A stretch of 64,000 bases of DNA from the NCBI RefSeq assembly GCF_024168045.1, contig NZ_CP100126.1, positions 389,501-453,500 of the forward strand. Direction: 5' to 3'. Under the pieces are notes generated by a model that was given only the letters and a program-made list of their open reading frames with translations, was not told the origin of the DNA and searched no databases. This DNA comes from Dorea longicatena. GTDB taxonomy: Bacteria > Bacillota > Clostridia > Lachnospirales > Lachnospiraceae. Every line of letters begins with the position of its first letter. The stretch's first letter is position 1. Below, one piece after another: positions 1 through 9,833 of this stretch. Both the position numbers and the translations under genes were made by a program.

Positions 1-502
1 CAAATGCTTTGAATTTTTCGGTCGTTTCGATTGGTTTTACGCCGTCGGGATAAGTTATGCCGAAGAAATCTTTCAATTGCCCGATCACGATCGTAACTGC
101 AATTCCTGAAGTGAAGCCCGTTGTGATCGTATATGGAATGAATTTGATCAGGCTTCCAAAATGGCAGAGTCCCATCAGGATCAGAAAGATACCTGCAAGG
201 ATGGTTGAAATCACAAGTCCGTCCAACCCGTCTTTTGCAACGATACCTGCAACGATAGTTGCAAATGCAGCAGTAGGTCCGGCAATCTGGACACTGCTTC
301 CGCCAAGTGCAGAGATGACAAATCCTGCAACAATCGCAGTGAAGATTCCGGCTTCCGGTCCGACACCAGATGCAAGTGCAAGTGCTATGGACAGCGGAAG
401 TGCAATGATTGCGACAATGATTCCTGCGGTCACATCTTTTACAAACTGGGAACGGTCGTAAGATTTCAGTGAAGTCAGTAACATTGGTTTTAATGAGTTC
501 AT
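1..502 (-). CDS. SulP-family anion permease, N-terminal part (runs off window)
   Basis: Reading the minus strand from an ATG at 502 gives about 167 residues with no stop before the window edge. The protein starts MNSLKPMLLTSLKSYDRSQF and continues into hydrophobic segments with DVTAGIIVAIIALPLSIALA, then GGSSVQIAGPTAAFATIVAG. These are hallmark motifs of the SulP (SLC26) sulfate/bicarbonate permease family. A GAGAGGG ribosome site sits 8-10 bases before the start. Family members are multi-pass membrane transporters, usually with a C-terminal STAS domain that would lie outside the window. The substrate cannot be told from this fragment. The downstream neighbour is not visible and mgtE is divergent. 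Confidence 0.88.
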   Translation of the reverse strand, partial: MNSLKPMLLTSLKSYDRSQFVKDVTAGIIVAIIALPLSIALALASGVGPEAGIFTAIVAGFVISALGGSSVQIAGPTAAFATIVAGIVAKDGLDGLVISTILAGIFLILMGLCHFGSLIKFIPYTITTGFTSGIAVTIVIGQLKDFFGITYPDGVKPIETTEKFKAF

Positions 503-1079
503 GTGTTGATTTTACCCTCTCTCTCTTTTTTATTCCTCTAATCTATAAAAACAACAATTCAGTATAACATAGGAAGTAATTTGCAAAAACCGGGAACTGA
601 GATGTTTATATTTATGTACAATTCCGGAAAAGTAAAATCTCCGGAAACATTATGTTAGATTAAGGAAAAGTATCGGGGAAAAGCTTGAAATTCATATTCT
701 GAGCGTTTATAATATGTTGCGGGCAGTTATATGCCGCACAAAATAGTTAGAAAATAAATAATAAAATTCAAAGAAAAAGGCAGGTGAACAGAATGGACGG
801 TTGCGATAGTCATGGGCGAAGTAGCAGCATAGGATGGGAACAAAAAAGTTTATTAAGCAACAGTCGGTTCTGTTGGATGTAAGTATCACTGCGATATACA
901 TTATATATTTCTTTTATTTCTTATCCTATTTCCCAATGAGTATGACAAGTGAATAGTAGCAGTCGTTGATGGAGGATATGATCGTTACATATCCTGCAGT
1001 GTATTTGTGGTGAAGAAAACCGGGCAATCTGTGCCACGGTTATATTTCACGTGAGGAAAAAAGGGTAGGAGGCAAAGGT
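503..1079. other. 577-bp divergent intergenic region between sulP and mgtE
   Basis: This is AT-rich DNA between divergent genes, so it must hold both promoters. At 716-742 a short hairpin (GCGGGCA/TGCCGC) is visible without a U-tract. I looked for an M-box Mg2+ riboswitch ahead of mgtE and found none of its conserved segments. A 40-codon ORF lies at 834-956 and its frame continues through further stops up to about 1010, which suggests either a tiny membrane protein or gene decay. I assign nothing else here. Confidence 0.5.
834..956 (+). CDS. Possible 40-residue membrane peptide or gene remnant
   Basis: The ORF begins MGTKKFIKQQ, has a hydrophobic middle (TAIYIIYFFYFLSYF) and ends TSE with two consecutive TAG stops. 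The same frame then reads QSLMEDMIVTYPAVYLW before another stop, so this may be the decayed end of a longer gene. There is no good ribosome site before the ATG, and a stop lies four codons upstream. It could be a genuine small membrane protein, but I do not recognise it and the support is composition only. Confidence 0.2.
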   Translation: MGTKKFIKQQSVLLDVSITAIYIIYFFYFLSYFPMSMTSE

Positions 1080-2468
1080 ATGGAAAATAAAGATTACACA
1101 GTTGAAATACTGGAAATCATCAGAAGCAATACATCACCGGGGATTATGAGAAGCAGACTGGAAGATTATCATGCGAATGACCTTGCTGAAGTATTTCCGC
1201 AGCTGAAGATCTCCGAAAGAAGAAAAATCTGTAGAATTCTGGATCTGGACATGCTTTCAGATATCTTTGAGCATATTGATGAACAGGCAGCAGCCGAATA
1301 TCTGGATGAGATGGATATCAAGAAAGCAGCAGCAATCCTGTCTGCGATGGAGACAGATGCTGTAGTAGATGTTCTGCAGATGATGCCAAAGGAGAAGAAG
1401 AATCTTCTGATAGAATTAATGGATGACGATGCCAGAAAGGATATGGCAATCATCGCTTCCTTTGATGAGGAGGAGATCGGAAGCAGAATGACGACGAACT
1501 GTATCATGATCCGTGAGAATCTGACGGTGAAGCAGGCAATGAGCAGTCTGGTTGATCAGGCGGCAAAGAATGATAACATTTCTACGTTATTTATGGTAAC
1601 GGAAGATAATACATTTTACGGAGCAATGGATCTGAAAGATCTGATCATTGCGAGAAGAGAATCCCCGCTGGAGGATCTGATCGCAACATCGTATCCATAT
1701 GTATATGGTAATGAGCTGATCGATGACTGTATTGAGAGACTGAAAGATTATTCCGAGGATTCGATCCCGGTACTGGATAATGACAACAAGCTCCTCGGAG
1801 TCATCACATCCCAGAGCATGGTAGATCTGGTCGATGACGAGATGGGTGAAGACTATGCGAAGTTCGCCGGTCTGACCGCAGAGGAAGATTTGAAGGAGCC
1901 GTTAAAGGAGAGTATCAAGAAGAGACTTCCATGGCTGCTGGTATTATTAGGTCTTGGAATGATCGTTTCATCTGTAGTTGGTCTGTTTGAAGAAGTGGTA
2001 AGCCAGCTTACGATTATCATGTGCTTCCAGTCACTGATCCTGGATATGGCAGGTAACGTAGGTACCCAGTCACTGGCTGTAACAATCCGTGTACTGATGG
2101 ATGAGTCTCTGACCGGAAAGCAGAAGGCAGAACTGGTATTTAAGGAAATGAAGATTGCATTCTCGAATGGTTCGATCCTGGGAATTCTGTCGTTTGCACT
2201 GATCGGGCTATATATTGCATTATTCAAAGGAAAGACGTTTGTATTCGCATATGCGGTATCCGGATGTATCGGAGTCTCACTGCTGCTGGCAATGGTAATC
2301 TCGGGAGCGGTCGGAACATTGATCCCGCTGTTCTTCAAGAAGATCCATGTAGATCCGGCGGTAGCGTCCGGACCACTTATCACAACGGTCAATGACCTTG
2401 TAGCGGTTATATCATATTATGGACTGAGCTGGATCTTCCTGATCAATATGATGCATCTGGTCGGATAA
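1080..2468 (+). CDS. mgtE: Magnesium transporter MgtE
   Basis: The product has 462 residues, the usual MgtE length. In order it has an N-terminal acidic superhelical (MgtE_N) domain to about residue 130, two CBS domains to about 260 (with SIPVLDNDNKLLGVI), a connecting helix, then five membrane segments from about 280. The signatures GNVGTQSLAVTIR and DPAVASGPLITTVNDL are visible; the latter contains the pore aspartate of this family. MgtE is a homodimeric Mg2+ channel in the cytoplasmic membrane, gated by cytosolic Mg2+ bound to the N and CBS domains. TAGGAGGC precedes the ATG. It is a single-gene unit ending in a strong terminator. Confidence 0.96.
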   Translation: MENKDYTVEILEIIRSNTSPGIMRSRLEDYHANDLAEVFPQLKISERRKICRILDLDMLSDIFEHIDEQAAAEYLDEMDIKKAAAILSAMETDAVVDVLQMMPKEKKNLLIELMDDDARKDMAIIASFDEEEIGSRMTTNCIMIRENLTVKQAMSSLVDQAAKNDNISTLFMVTEDNTFYGAMDLKDLIIARRESPLEDLIATSYPYVYGNELIDDCIERLKDYSEDSIPVLDNDNKLLGVITSQSMVDLVDDEMGEDYAKFAGLTAEEDLKEPLKESIKKRLPWLLVLLGLGMIVSSVVGLFEEVVSQLTIIMCFQSLILDMAGNVGTQSLAVTIRVLMDESLTGKQKAELVFKEMKIAFSNGSILGILSFALIGLYIALFKGKTFVFAYAVSGCIGVSLLLAMVISGAVGTLIPLFFKKIHVDPAVASGPLITTVNDLVAVISYYGLSWIFLINMMHLVG

Positions 2469-2490
2469 ATATGGAAGAAATATGGAAGAA

Positions 2491-2536
2491 GTCATATATC
2501 AGATTATAATGGCATGAATCTGATATATGACTTTTT
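2491..2536 (+). terminator. Rho-independent terminator of mgtE
   Basis: A perfect 15-bp stem (GTCATATATCAGATT at 2491-2505 against 2517-2531) with an 11-base loop is followed by five T. It lies 22 bases after the mgtE stop. Confidence 0.9.
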
Positions 2537-2682
2537 GTATATGTATTTATGGATATAGAGAGACATGATAAGTAATGTGATATATAAAAAATATCATTTT
2601 AACAAATAAGTTATATCTATATATAATAAAAACAGAAGTTTTTTGAAAATATTCAATAAAAGGAAAACAGGAGGAATTACTT

Positions 2683-3207
2683 ATGAACATCGGAGTAACA
2701 GAAATCAGCCCAAGAGCGGTGCAGAGAGCAGCAGAGAAGAATTTTAAAAGCGGGTATTATTGTTGTGAGGCATTGATGTGCACCATCCGTGATGAATTTA
2801 AACTGGATGTACCAAAAGAAGTCATTGCAATGTCATCCGGTATGGCTGTCGGAGCAGGCAAATCGGGATGTGTCTGTGGCGCATTCAACGGAGGTCTGCT
2901 TGCACTTGGAATGTTCTTCGGAAGAACAGAGCAGGACGGGCCAACCAATCCAAAGAGCGTAAAATGTATGGAACTGGTTCACGAACTGCATGACTGGTTC
3001 AAGAAAGCTAATGGGAAGAATGCAATCTGCTGCAGAGTTCTGACAAAAGAATTCAACATGGGACAGGGTGAGCACAAAGAACAATGTATCTTTTTCACAG
3101 GACTGTGTGCATGGAAAGTAGCACAGATTGTCTGTCGTGAACTGGGAATCAAGAATCTGGACGAAATTGATGAACCGGCAGAACGTCGTGCAATTGCAGA
3201 TATCTAG
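2683..3207 (+). CDS. C_GCAxxG_C_C family putative redox protein
   Basis: The product has 174 residues. The family signature is complete: an early Cys pair in GYYCCEALMC, then GMAVGAGKSGCVCGAFNGGLLALG, then CC in NAICCRVL, and late cysteines in QCIFFTGLC. Members of this Cys-rich family are thought to be redox-active or metal-binding, but no reaction is established. An AGGAGG site precedes the ATG and a very AT-rich stretch (2581-2640) is the likely promoter. The next gene (TDT transporter) follows by 38 bases and is probably cotranscribed. A second family member, broken by an IS, lies near 44.5-46.5 kb. Confidence 0.88.
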   Translation: MNIGVTEISPRAVQRAAEKNFKSGYYCCEALMCTIRDEFKLDVPKEVIAMSSGMAVGAGKSGCVCGAFNGGLLALGMFFGRTEQDGPTNPKSVKCMELVHELHDWFKKANGKNAICCRVLTKEFNMGQGEHKEQCIFFTGLCAWKVAQIVCRELGIKNLDEIDEPAERRAIADI

Positions 3208-3245
3208 AATACATAGATACAGACTAGAAAGGAAGACAAGATATT

Positions 3246-4166
3246 ATGAAAGATGTAATCAAAAAAGTACCGGTTCCAATCTGCGGAGTCATGCTTGGAG
3301 CGGCAGCATTAGGTAACCTGCTTCAGAGCTATTCCGAAGGAATCCGTTATGTGTGTGGAGTGTTCGCAGCATTTCTGCTGATCCTGGCACTTCTGAAGCT
3401 AATTATGTTTCCGGGAGCTGTGAAGGAAGATATGAAGAATCCGATCATGGCAAGCGTATTAGGAACATTTCCGATGGCACTTATGATCTTAAGTACCTAT
3501 GTAAAACCATTCATCGGACAGGCGGCTTATTATATCTGGCTGTTTGCGATCGCATTACATATCGTGCTGATCATTTATTTTACGGTGAAATTTGTATTCA
3601 AATTGCAGATGCCAAAGGTATTCGCAAGTTATTATATCGTATATGTTGGAATTGTCGTTGCATCAGTCACGGCACCTGCTTATGAGAAACTTGCAATCGG
3701 AAGTGCAGCATTCTGGTTTGGATTTGTGACACTGATCCTGTTACTGATCCTGGTTACATACCGCTATGTGACGGTGAAAGAAGTACCGGATCCAGCAAAA
3801 CCACTGATCTGTATCTATGCGGCACCGACAAGCCTCTGTATCGCAGGATATGTACAGTCTGTCATGCCGAAATCTTACGGATTTCTGATGGGAATGTTTG
3901 TAGTTGCAACGGTGATCTATATCTTTGCACTTGTAAAAGCAATCGGCTATTTGAAGATGCCATTCTTTCCAAGCTATGCGGCATTCACCTTCCCATTTGT
4001 CATCAGTGCGATCGCTTCAAAACAGACGATGGCATGTGCAATGAATATGGGACATCCGATGCCGTTCCTGAAATATGTGGTATTGATCGAGACGATTATT
4101 GCGGTTGTTCTGGTTGTGTATACTTATATCCGATTTATGGGATTTATCTTTGGTGGAAAGAAATAA
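3246..4166 (+). CDS. TDT/SLAC1-family membrane transporter (TehA-like)
   Basis: The product has 306 residues, almost all hydrophobic, with about ten predicted membrane segments. The start VPVPICGVMLGAAALGNLLQ and the late FPSYAAFTFPFVISAIASKQ match the tellurite-resistance/dicarboxylate transporter (TDT) family, which includes TehA and the plant SLAC1 anion channels. The substrate is unknown; anion or C4-dicarboxylate transport is possible from family knowledge only. It sits 38 bases downstream of the C_GCAxxG_C_C gene, suggesting one transcript, and is followed by a terminator. Confidence 0.85.
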   Translation: MKDVIKKVPVPICGVMLGAAALGNLLQSYSEGIRYVCGVFAAFLLILALLKLIMFPGAVKEDMKNPIMASVLGTFPMALMILSTYVKPFIGQAAYYIWLFAIALHIVLIIYFTVKFVFKLQMPKVFASYYIVYVGIVVASVTAPAYEKLAIGSAAFWFGFVTLILLLILVTYRYVTVKEVPDPAKPLICIYAAPTSLCIAGYVQSVMPKSYGFLMGMFVVATVIYIFALVKAIGYLKMPFFPSYAAFTFPFVISAIASKQTMACAMNMGHPMPFLKYVVLIETIIAVVLVVYTYIRFMGFIFGGKK

Positions 4167-4191
4167 ATAAAATAATAAAAAATAATAAAGA

Positions 4192-4222
4192 GTGGCTGCT
4201 TGTTGTAGGGCAGCCGCTTTTT
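4192..4222 (+). terminator. Terminator after the TDT transporter
   Basis: The stem GTGGCTGC/GCAGCCGC (one G-U pair) spans 4192-4217 with a 10-base loop and is followed by five T. It closes the two-gene unit 2683-4166. Confidence 0.88.
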
Positions 4223-4379
4223 GTGTTCTTGCATAGCCTTGAAAAAAAGGTTATACTTTATGATATGTTTTTTTGTTTGACATGACAGTTAATAATAAGA
4301 TGTATATGGAAGCATCGCTAAACCGGAATTAGGGAATTGCAATTTGCAGGAAAGAAAATATTCGAGGTAGCAGGGTGAA

Positions 4380-5309
4380 ATGGTAAAGATAGATCTGATC
4401 ACAGGATTCTTAGGATCCGGAAAGACAACATTTATAAAAAAATATGCAAAATATCTGATAGATCAGGGAGAAAATATCGGAATACTGGAAAATGATTACG
4501 GTGCAGTCAACGTAGATATGATGCTGTTAAAAGATCTGGAAGGCGAGAACTGTGAACTGGAGATGATTGCCGGAGGATGTGATGCGGAATGCCACAGAAG
4601 ACGTTTCCGCACAAAACTGATTGCAATGGGAATGTGCGGCTATGACCGTGTGATCGTAGAGCCGTCGGGCATCTATGATGTGGATGAATTCTTTGATGTG
4701 TTAAGGGATGATCCGATCGACAGATGGTATGAGATAGGGAATGTGATCACAGTCGTTGACGCAAAACTGGAGGAGGGACTGTCGGATGAAGCAGACTATC
4801 TGCTTGCATCCGAAGCTGCGAATGCAGGATGCATCGTACTCAGCAGAAGCCAGGAAGCGTCGGAGAAAGAGATTGAAAATACAGTCTCACACCTGAATGC
4901 TGCAATGGAGAAAGTACAGTGTAAAAGAAGATTTAAGGATGAGATTGTGGTAAAAGACTGGACGGCATTTGATGAGGCAGATTATGAGACATTTTTATCC
5001 TGTGGATATGTACCGGAGAATTACCGGAAGATGCATATCGAAGAGGGAGAGACATTTAAATCCCTGTATTTTATGAATCTGGATAAGACGACAGACGAGA
5101 TCATAGAAGCAGCAAAGAACATTCTGGAGGATAAAGAATGTGGACGAGTATTCCGTGTCAAAGGATTCTTGAAAGATGAAGCTGGCGAGTGGCTGGAATT
5201 AAATGCCACACATCAGGAGATGAGAATTTGTCCAATTCCGGAAGGACAGGAAGTTGTGATCGTGATCGGAGAAGAACTGAATGAGGAGAGGATACAGCAG
5301 TATTTTTGA
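4380..5309 (+). CDS. CobW/P47K-family GTP-binding protein, variant metal motif
   Basis: The product has 309 residues. A G1/Walker A loop GFLGSGKTT is at 9-17, EPSG near residue 95, and a C-terminal half of the CobW_C type. The COG0523 family comprises GTPase metallochaperones for Zn, Co, Ni or Fe insertion. The usual CxCC metal motif after switch I is replaced here by GGCDAEC (C67 and C71), so metal choice cannot be guessed. The start is set by the P-loop position at the N-terminus; the ribosome site is weak (GGTAGCAGGGTGAA). A VOC gene follows 120 bases downstream and may or may not be cotranscribed. Confidence 0.85.
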   Translation: MVKIDLITGFLGSGKTTFIKKYAKYLIDQGENIGILENDYGAVNVDMMLLKDLEGENCELEMIAGGCDAECHRRRFRTKLIAMGMCGYDRVIVEPSGIYDVDEFFDVLRDDPIDRWYEIGNVITVVDAKLEEGLSDEADYLLASEAANAGCIVLSRSQEASEKEIENTVSHLNAAMEKVQCKRRFKDEIVVKDWTAFDEADYETFLSCGYVPENYRKMHIEEGETFKSLYFMNLDKTTDEIIEAAKNILEDKECGRVFRVKGFLKDEAGEWLELNATHQEMRICPIPEGQEVVIVIGEELNEERIQQYF

Positions 5310-5428
5310 TCTCCGACAGACTTCCATTGGGTGAGATCAATGAAGTATTCAAAATCCGTGGCAAAAATGGTAAAATGATGATATTCCCAAACGAGTAAAA
5401 TATGACAATCAAAAGGAGGAAGAACAAC

Positions 5429-5809
5429 ATGAAAAATTACGCAACAGGAATCCAGCACATCGGAATTCCAACAAAGGACATGGAAGCAACAAAAGCATTT
5501 TTTGCAAAACTTGGTTTTGAACCGGCATTTGAGACGGTGAATGAGGGTGCAAAAGTAGCATTCTTAAAATTAGAAAACCTGGTGATCGAGACATATGAAT
5601 CAGATGAGGCAACGATGAAAGCCGGAGCCATTGATCATGTCGCAATTGATGTAAAAGATATCGAAGAGACATACAAAGAAGTCTGTGCAATGGATCTGAA
5701 TACGACAAATGACGAGATTCATTTCCTGCCATTCTGGGACAATGGAGTAAAATTTTTTACGATTAAAGGACCTAATGAAGAGAAGGTAGAGTTTAGTCAG
5801 TTTCTGTAA
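5429..5809 (+). CDS. VOC (glyoxalase/bleomycin-resistance fold) family protein
   Basis: The product has 126 residues when started at the ATG at 5429, which has AAAGGAGG ten bases upstream; an ATG nine codons earlier has no such site. Two beta-alpha-beta-beta-beta modules are visible: GIQHIGIPTKDMEATKAFF at the N-terminus and IDHVAIDVKDIEETYKEV in the middle, ending in a Glu (EEKVEFSQFL). This is a typical single-chain VOC metalloenzyme or binding protein. The His and Glu metal positions are kept, so glyoxalase I-like activity is possible, but the substrate is unknown. Confidence 0.88.
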   Translation: MKNYATGIQHIGIPTKDMEATKAFFAKLGFEPAFETVNEGAKVAFLKLENLVIETYESDEATMKAGAIDHVAIDVKDIEETYKEVCAMDLNTTNDEIHFLPFWDNGVKFFTIKGPNEEKVEFSQFL

Positions 5810-5815
5810 ATGTCA

Positions 5816-5926
5816 TTGAGAAAAATTGTGCACTGTGATATAGTAAACGCAGTTGAACAAAAGAGTTGAGATAGGAGAGCGGATACAAGTAATCAAACGA
5901 TTGCTTTTAGTCGCGCTCCTTTTTTT
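5816..5926 (+). promoter_or_regulatory. Promoter and GlpP-type antitermination leader of glpP
   Basis: TTGAGA (5816-5821), a 17-base spacer and TATAGT (5839-5844) make a good sigma-A promoter. The leader then reads GAACAAAAGAG..GAGATAGGAGAGC and folds into a terminator: GGAGAGCG (5874-5881) pairs with CGCGCTCC (5912-5919) with one mismatch. An inner stem AAGTAATC/GATTGCTT lies inside, and seven T follow. The dehydrogenase operon at 8377 has the same arrangement and a near-identical GAACAA..GAGA..GAGAGC segment. GlpP-family proteins are RNA-binding antiterminators responsive to glycerol-3-phosphate, so autoregulation is inferred. Confidence 0.75.
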
Positions 5927-5998
5927 GAAAAATAATACAAAATGTAATAGAATAAATTGAAAATATAAAAGTTTGACAAAAGGATGAGAGATGGAAAA

Positions 5999-6568
5999 AT
6001 GGATCAGATATTTTATGATGCAGTCGGGAGTAATCCGATCATTGCGGCTGTGAAAAGTATGGAAGATATAGAAAAATGTTGTGCAATAGAAGAGATACAG
6101 GTGATTTTTATATTATTTGGAGATGTCTGTTCGATAGACAGGATTGTAAAACGGGTGAAAGATGCCGGAAAGGTTGCGATGGTACATGTAGATCTGATCA
6201 GCGGACTCAGCCCGAAAGAAATTTCGGTAGAATATCTGCAAGAACATACAGAAGCAGATGGAATCATATCAACAAAGCCGTCACTGATCAAGAAAGCGAA
6301 AGAACTTGGAATGTATACGGTTCTCAGATATTTTCTGCTGGACTCCATGGCATTTGAAAATATCAGACAGCAACAACATATGGTGAGACCGGATTTTATA
6401 GAAGTACTTCCGGGTGTAATGCCAAGAGTGATCAAACGGATCTGTGGTTCAGTGAAGACACCGATCATAGCAGGAGGATTGATCACAGATAAAGAAGATG
6501 TGATGGCTGCATTATCAGCCGGAGCAATTGCAGTGTCATCAACCAATCATCAAGTATGGAAGATGTAA
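5999..6568 (+). CDS. glpP: Glycerol-3-phosphate-responsive antiterminator GlpP
   Basis: The product has 189 residues from the ATG at 5999 (MDQIFYDAVGSNPIIAAVKS). An in-frame ATG at 5984 overlaps the only ribosome-site-like bases (AAAAGGATGAGAG), so I prefer the later start. The sequence matches the GlpP family through NPIIAAVK near the N-terminus, FGDVCSIDRIV, VHVDLISGLS, DGIISTKPSLIKKAKELG and PIIAGGLI. It has a TIM-barrel fold that binds glycerol-3-phosphate and then the mRNA leader to prevent termination. glpK follows 110 bases later, and the regulated leaders are the two hairpins at 5874 and 8283. Confidence 0.93.
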   Translation: MDQIFYDAVGSNPIIAAVKSMEDIEKCCAIEEIQVIFILFGDVCSIDRIVKRVKDAGKVAMVHVDLISGLSPKEISVEYLQEHTEADGIISTKPSLIKKAKELGMYTVLRYFLLDSMAFENIRQQQHMVRPDFIEVLPGVMPRVIKRICGSVKTPIIAGGLITDKEDVMAALSAGAIAVSSTNHQVWKM

Positions 6569-6654
6569 TAACTGTATAAGAGAAAACAGAGTATTTAATT
6601 GCTTGAGGGAGCAATTTAAATAGAACGCATGCGAAAAAGTAACAAGTAAAATGA

Positions 6655-8175
<1,521 letters not shown>

Positions 8176-8216
8176 AAACTGAATAAAGACAGGTAATAGG
8201 AGCTGTTGCAGCGGTA

Positions 8217-8337
8217 TTGCTTTTTGGTGCTATTCCGTGGTAAAATGACAAAGAAAATAGAACAAGAGGCGTGAGAGAAGAGAGCCTGACAGGATAACCG
8301 CATATTCGTGATGCGTTTACTTGTCAGGCTTTTTTTC
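8217..8337 (+). promoter_or_regulatory. Promoter and GlpP-type leader of the G3P dehydrogenase operon
   Basis: TTGCTT (8217-8222), an 18-base spacer and TAAAAT (8241-8246) form a plausible promoter. The leader reads GAACAAGAGGCGTGAGAGAA then AGCCTGACA (8283-8291), which pairs perfectly with TGTCAGGCT (8322-8330). An inner stem AACCGCAT/ATGCGTTT (one mismatch) lies inside, and six T follow. The order (GAACAA segment, purine-rich stretch, two-tier terminator) is the same as upstream of glpP, so a shared GlpP antitermination target is inferred. Confidence 0.75.
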
Positions 8338-8376
8338 AAAAAATCATACAGATATTAGATAAGGAGAGATAAAAAT

Positions 8377-9813
8377 ATGTATGATGTGATAATAATTGGA
8401 AGCGGAGTCTCAGGCTCGGCAGCAGCAAGGGAGTTGTCCCGTTATAAAGCAAAGGTATGTGTATTAGAAAAAGAAGAAGATGTCTGCTGTGGAACGTCAA
8501 AAGCCAACAGTGGAATTGTACATGCAGGATATGATGCAAAAGAAGGATCATTGATGGCAAAGTTAAATGTCCGCGGAAATGCAATGATGGAACAGTTATC
8601 GAAAGAACTGGATTTCCCATTTCAGAGAGTTGGTTCGCTGGTGATTTGTCTGAGAGAAGAAGATATGGATAAATTGCAGGCATTATACGACAGAGGAGTG
8701 GCAAATGGCGTGCCGGGACTTCAGATCCTGAACAGAGAAGAAGTGCTCGAGATGGAGCCGAATATTGTAGATAATGTATATGCAGCACTTTATGCACCAT
8801 CAGCCGGAATCGTATGTCCATTTGGATTGAATATTGCGATGGCAGAAAATGCCTGTGAAAATGGTGTGGAATTCAAATTTGATACAAAAGTACAGAGATT
8901 GGGAAAAAAGGATGATATCTGGGAAATTCACACGAATCAGGGTGTATTCAAGACGAAATATGTGGTGAATGCGGCCGGTGTTTATGCAGACAAATTCCAC
9001 AATATGGTCAGTGAAAAGAAGATACATATCACACCGAGAAGAGGTGATTATTGTCTGTTGGATAAAACAGCAGGCGCACATGTGAGCAAGACAATATTTG
9101 CTCTGCCAAATGAATTCGGAAAAGGAATTCTGGTTACACCGACTGCACACGGCAATCTCCTTCTTGGACCGACAGCGATCGATATAGAAGAAAAAGAAGG
9201 AACGAATACGACAAGAGAAGGATTGGATCAGGTACTTACAAAAGCAGGACAGAATGTAAAAGATATACCGATGCGTCAGGTAATTACTTCATTTGCAGGA
9301 CTTCGTGCACATGAAGAAGGACATGAATTTATCATAGAAGAAGTAGAAAATGCGAAAGGATTTATTGACTGTGCAGGAATTGAATCTCCGGGACTTACCA
9401 GTAGTCCGGCAATCGGTGAGATGGTTGCGGGAATTTTGAAAGAAAAGCTTCATTTGGAAGAAAAAGAAAATTTCATTGCAACAAGAAAAGGAATCCTGGA
9501 TCCAAACACTCTGACTAAAGAAGAAAGAGTGACATTGATCAAAGAGAAACCGGCATACGGTAATATTATCTGCCGATGTGAGATGATCACAGAAGGTGAG
9601 ATTATCGATGCAATCCATAGACCACTTGGAGCAAAGTCATTAGACGGCGTAAAGCGCAGAACCAGAGCAGGTATGGGGCGGTGCCAGGCCGGTTTCTGTT
9701 CCCCTAGAACGATGGAGATACTGGCAAGAGAATTGGATATTCCGATGTCAGAGATCACAAAATCCGGCGGAAAATCCCAAATTATCACAGGAACGAATAA
9801 GGATCAGCTGTAA
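8377..9813 (+). CDS. FAD-dependent glycerol-3-phosphate dehydrogenase (GlpA-like, with BFD-type Fe-S domain)
   Basis: The product has 478 residues. It starts with an FAD-binding Rossmann motif (IIIGSGVSGSAAARELS, residues 5-21), carries a DAO-family domain, and ends in a BFD-like [2Fe-2S] domain with CRCEMITEGE and CQAGFC. This layout matches the anaerobic GlpA subunit or GlpO-like enzymes that oxidise glycerol-3-phosphate to dihydroxyacetone phosphate. Its place after glpK, behind a GlpP-type leader, supports that reaction over other DAO-family ones. It forms an operon with the next two genes (20-base and 3-base gaps), probably as one complex. Confidence 0.88.
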   Translation: MYDVIIIGSGVSGSAAARELSRYKAKVCVLEKEEDVCCGTSKANSGIVHAGYDAKEGSLMAKLNVRGNAMMEQLSKELDFPFQRVGSLVICLREEDMDKLQALYDRGVANGVPGLQILNREEVLEMEPNIVDNVYAALYAPSAGIVCPFGLNIAMAENACENGVEFKFDTKVQRLGKKDDIWEIHTNQGVFKTKYVVNAAGVYADKFHNMVSEKKIHITPRRGDYCLLDKTAGAHVSKTIFALPNEFGKGILVTPTAHGNLLLGPTAIDIEEKEGTNTTREGLDQVLTKAGQNVKDIPMRQVITSFAGLRAHEEGHEFIIEEVENAKGFIDCAGIESPGLTSSPAIGEMVAGILKEKLHLEEKENFIATRKGILDPNTLTKEERVTLIKEKPAYGNIICRCEMITEGEIIDAIHRPLGAKSLDGVKRRTRAGMGRCQAGFCSPRTMEILARELDIPMSEITKSGGKSQIITGTNKDQL

Positions 9814-9833
9814 TAGAAAAAGGAAGATAGATT

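Noticed and set aside
57..461. 134-codon plus-strand ORF at the left edge
   Set aside because: It is antisense to the SulP permease, whose motifs are unmistakable on the minus strand.
640..1079. M-box (ykoK) riboswitch before mgtE
   Set aside because: None of the conserved M-box core segments could be found.
1853..2392. 179-codon minus-strand ORF inside mgtE
   Set aside because: Shadow frame of a clear MgtE coding region; Ser/Thr/Ile-rich with no ribosome site. Many similar shadow frames elsewhere were dropped for the same reason.
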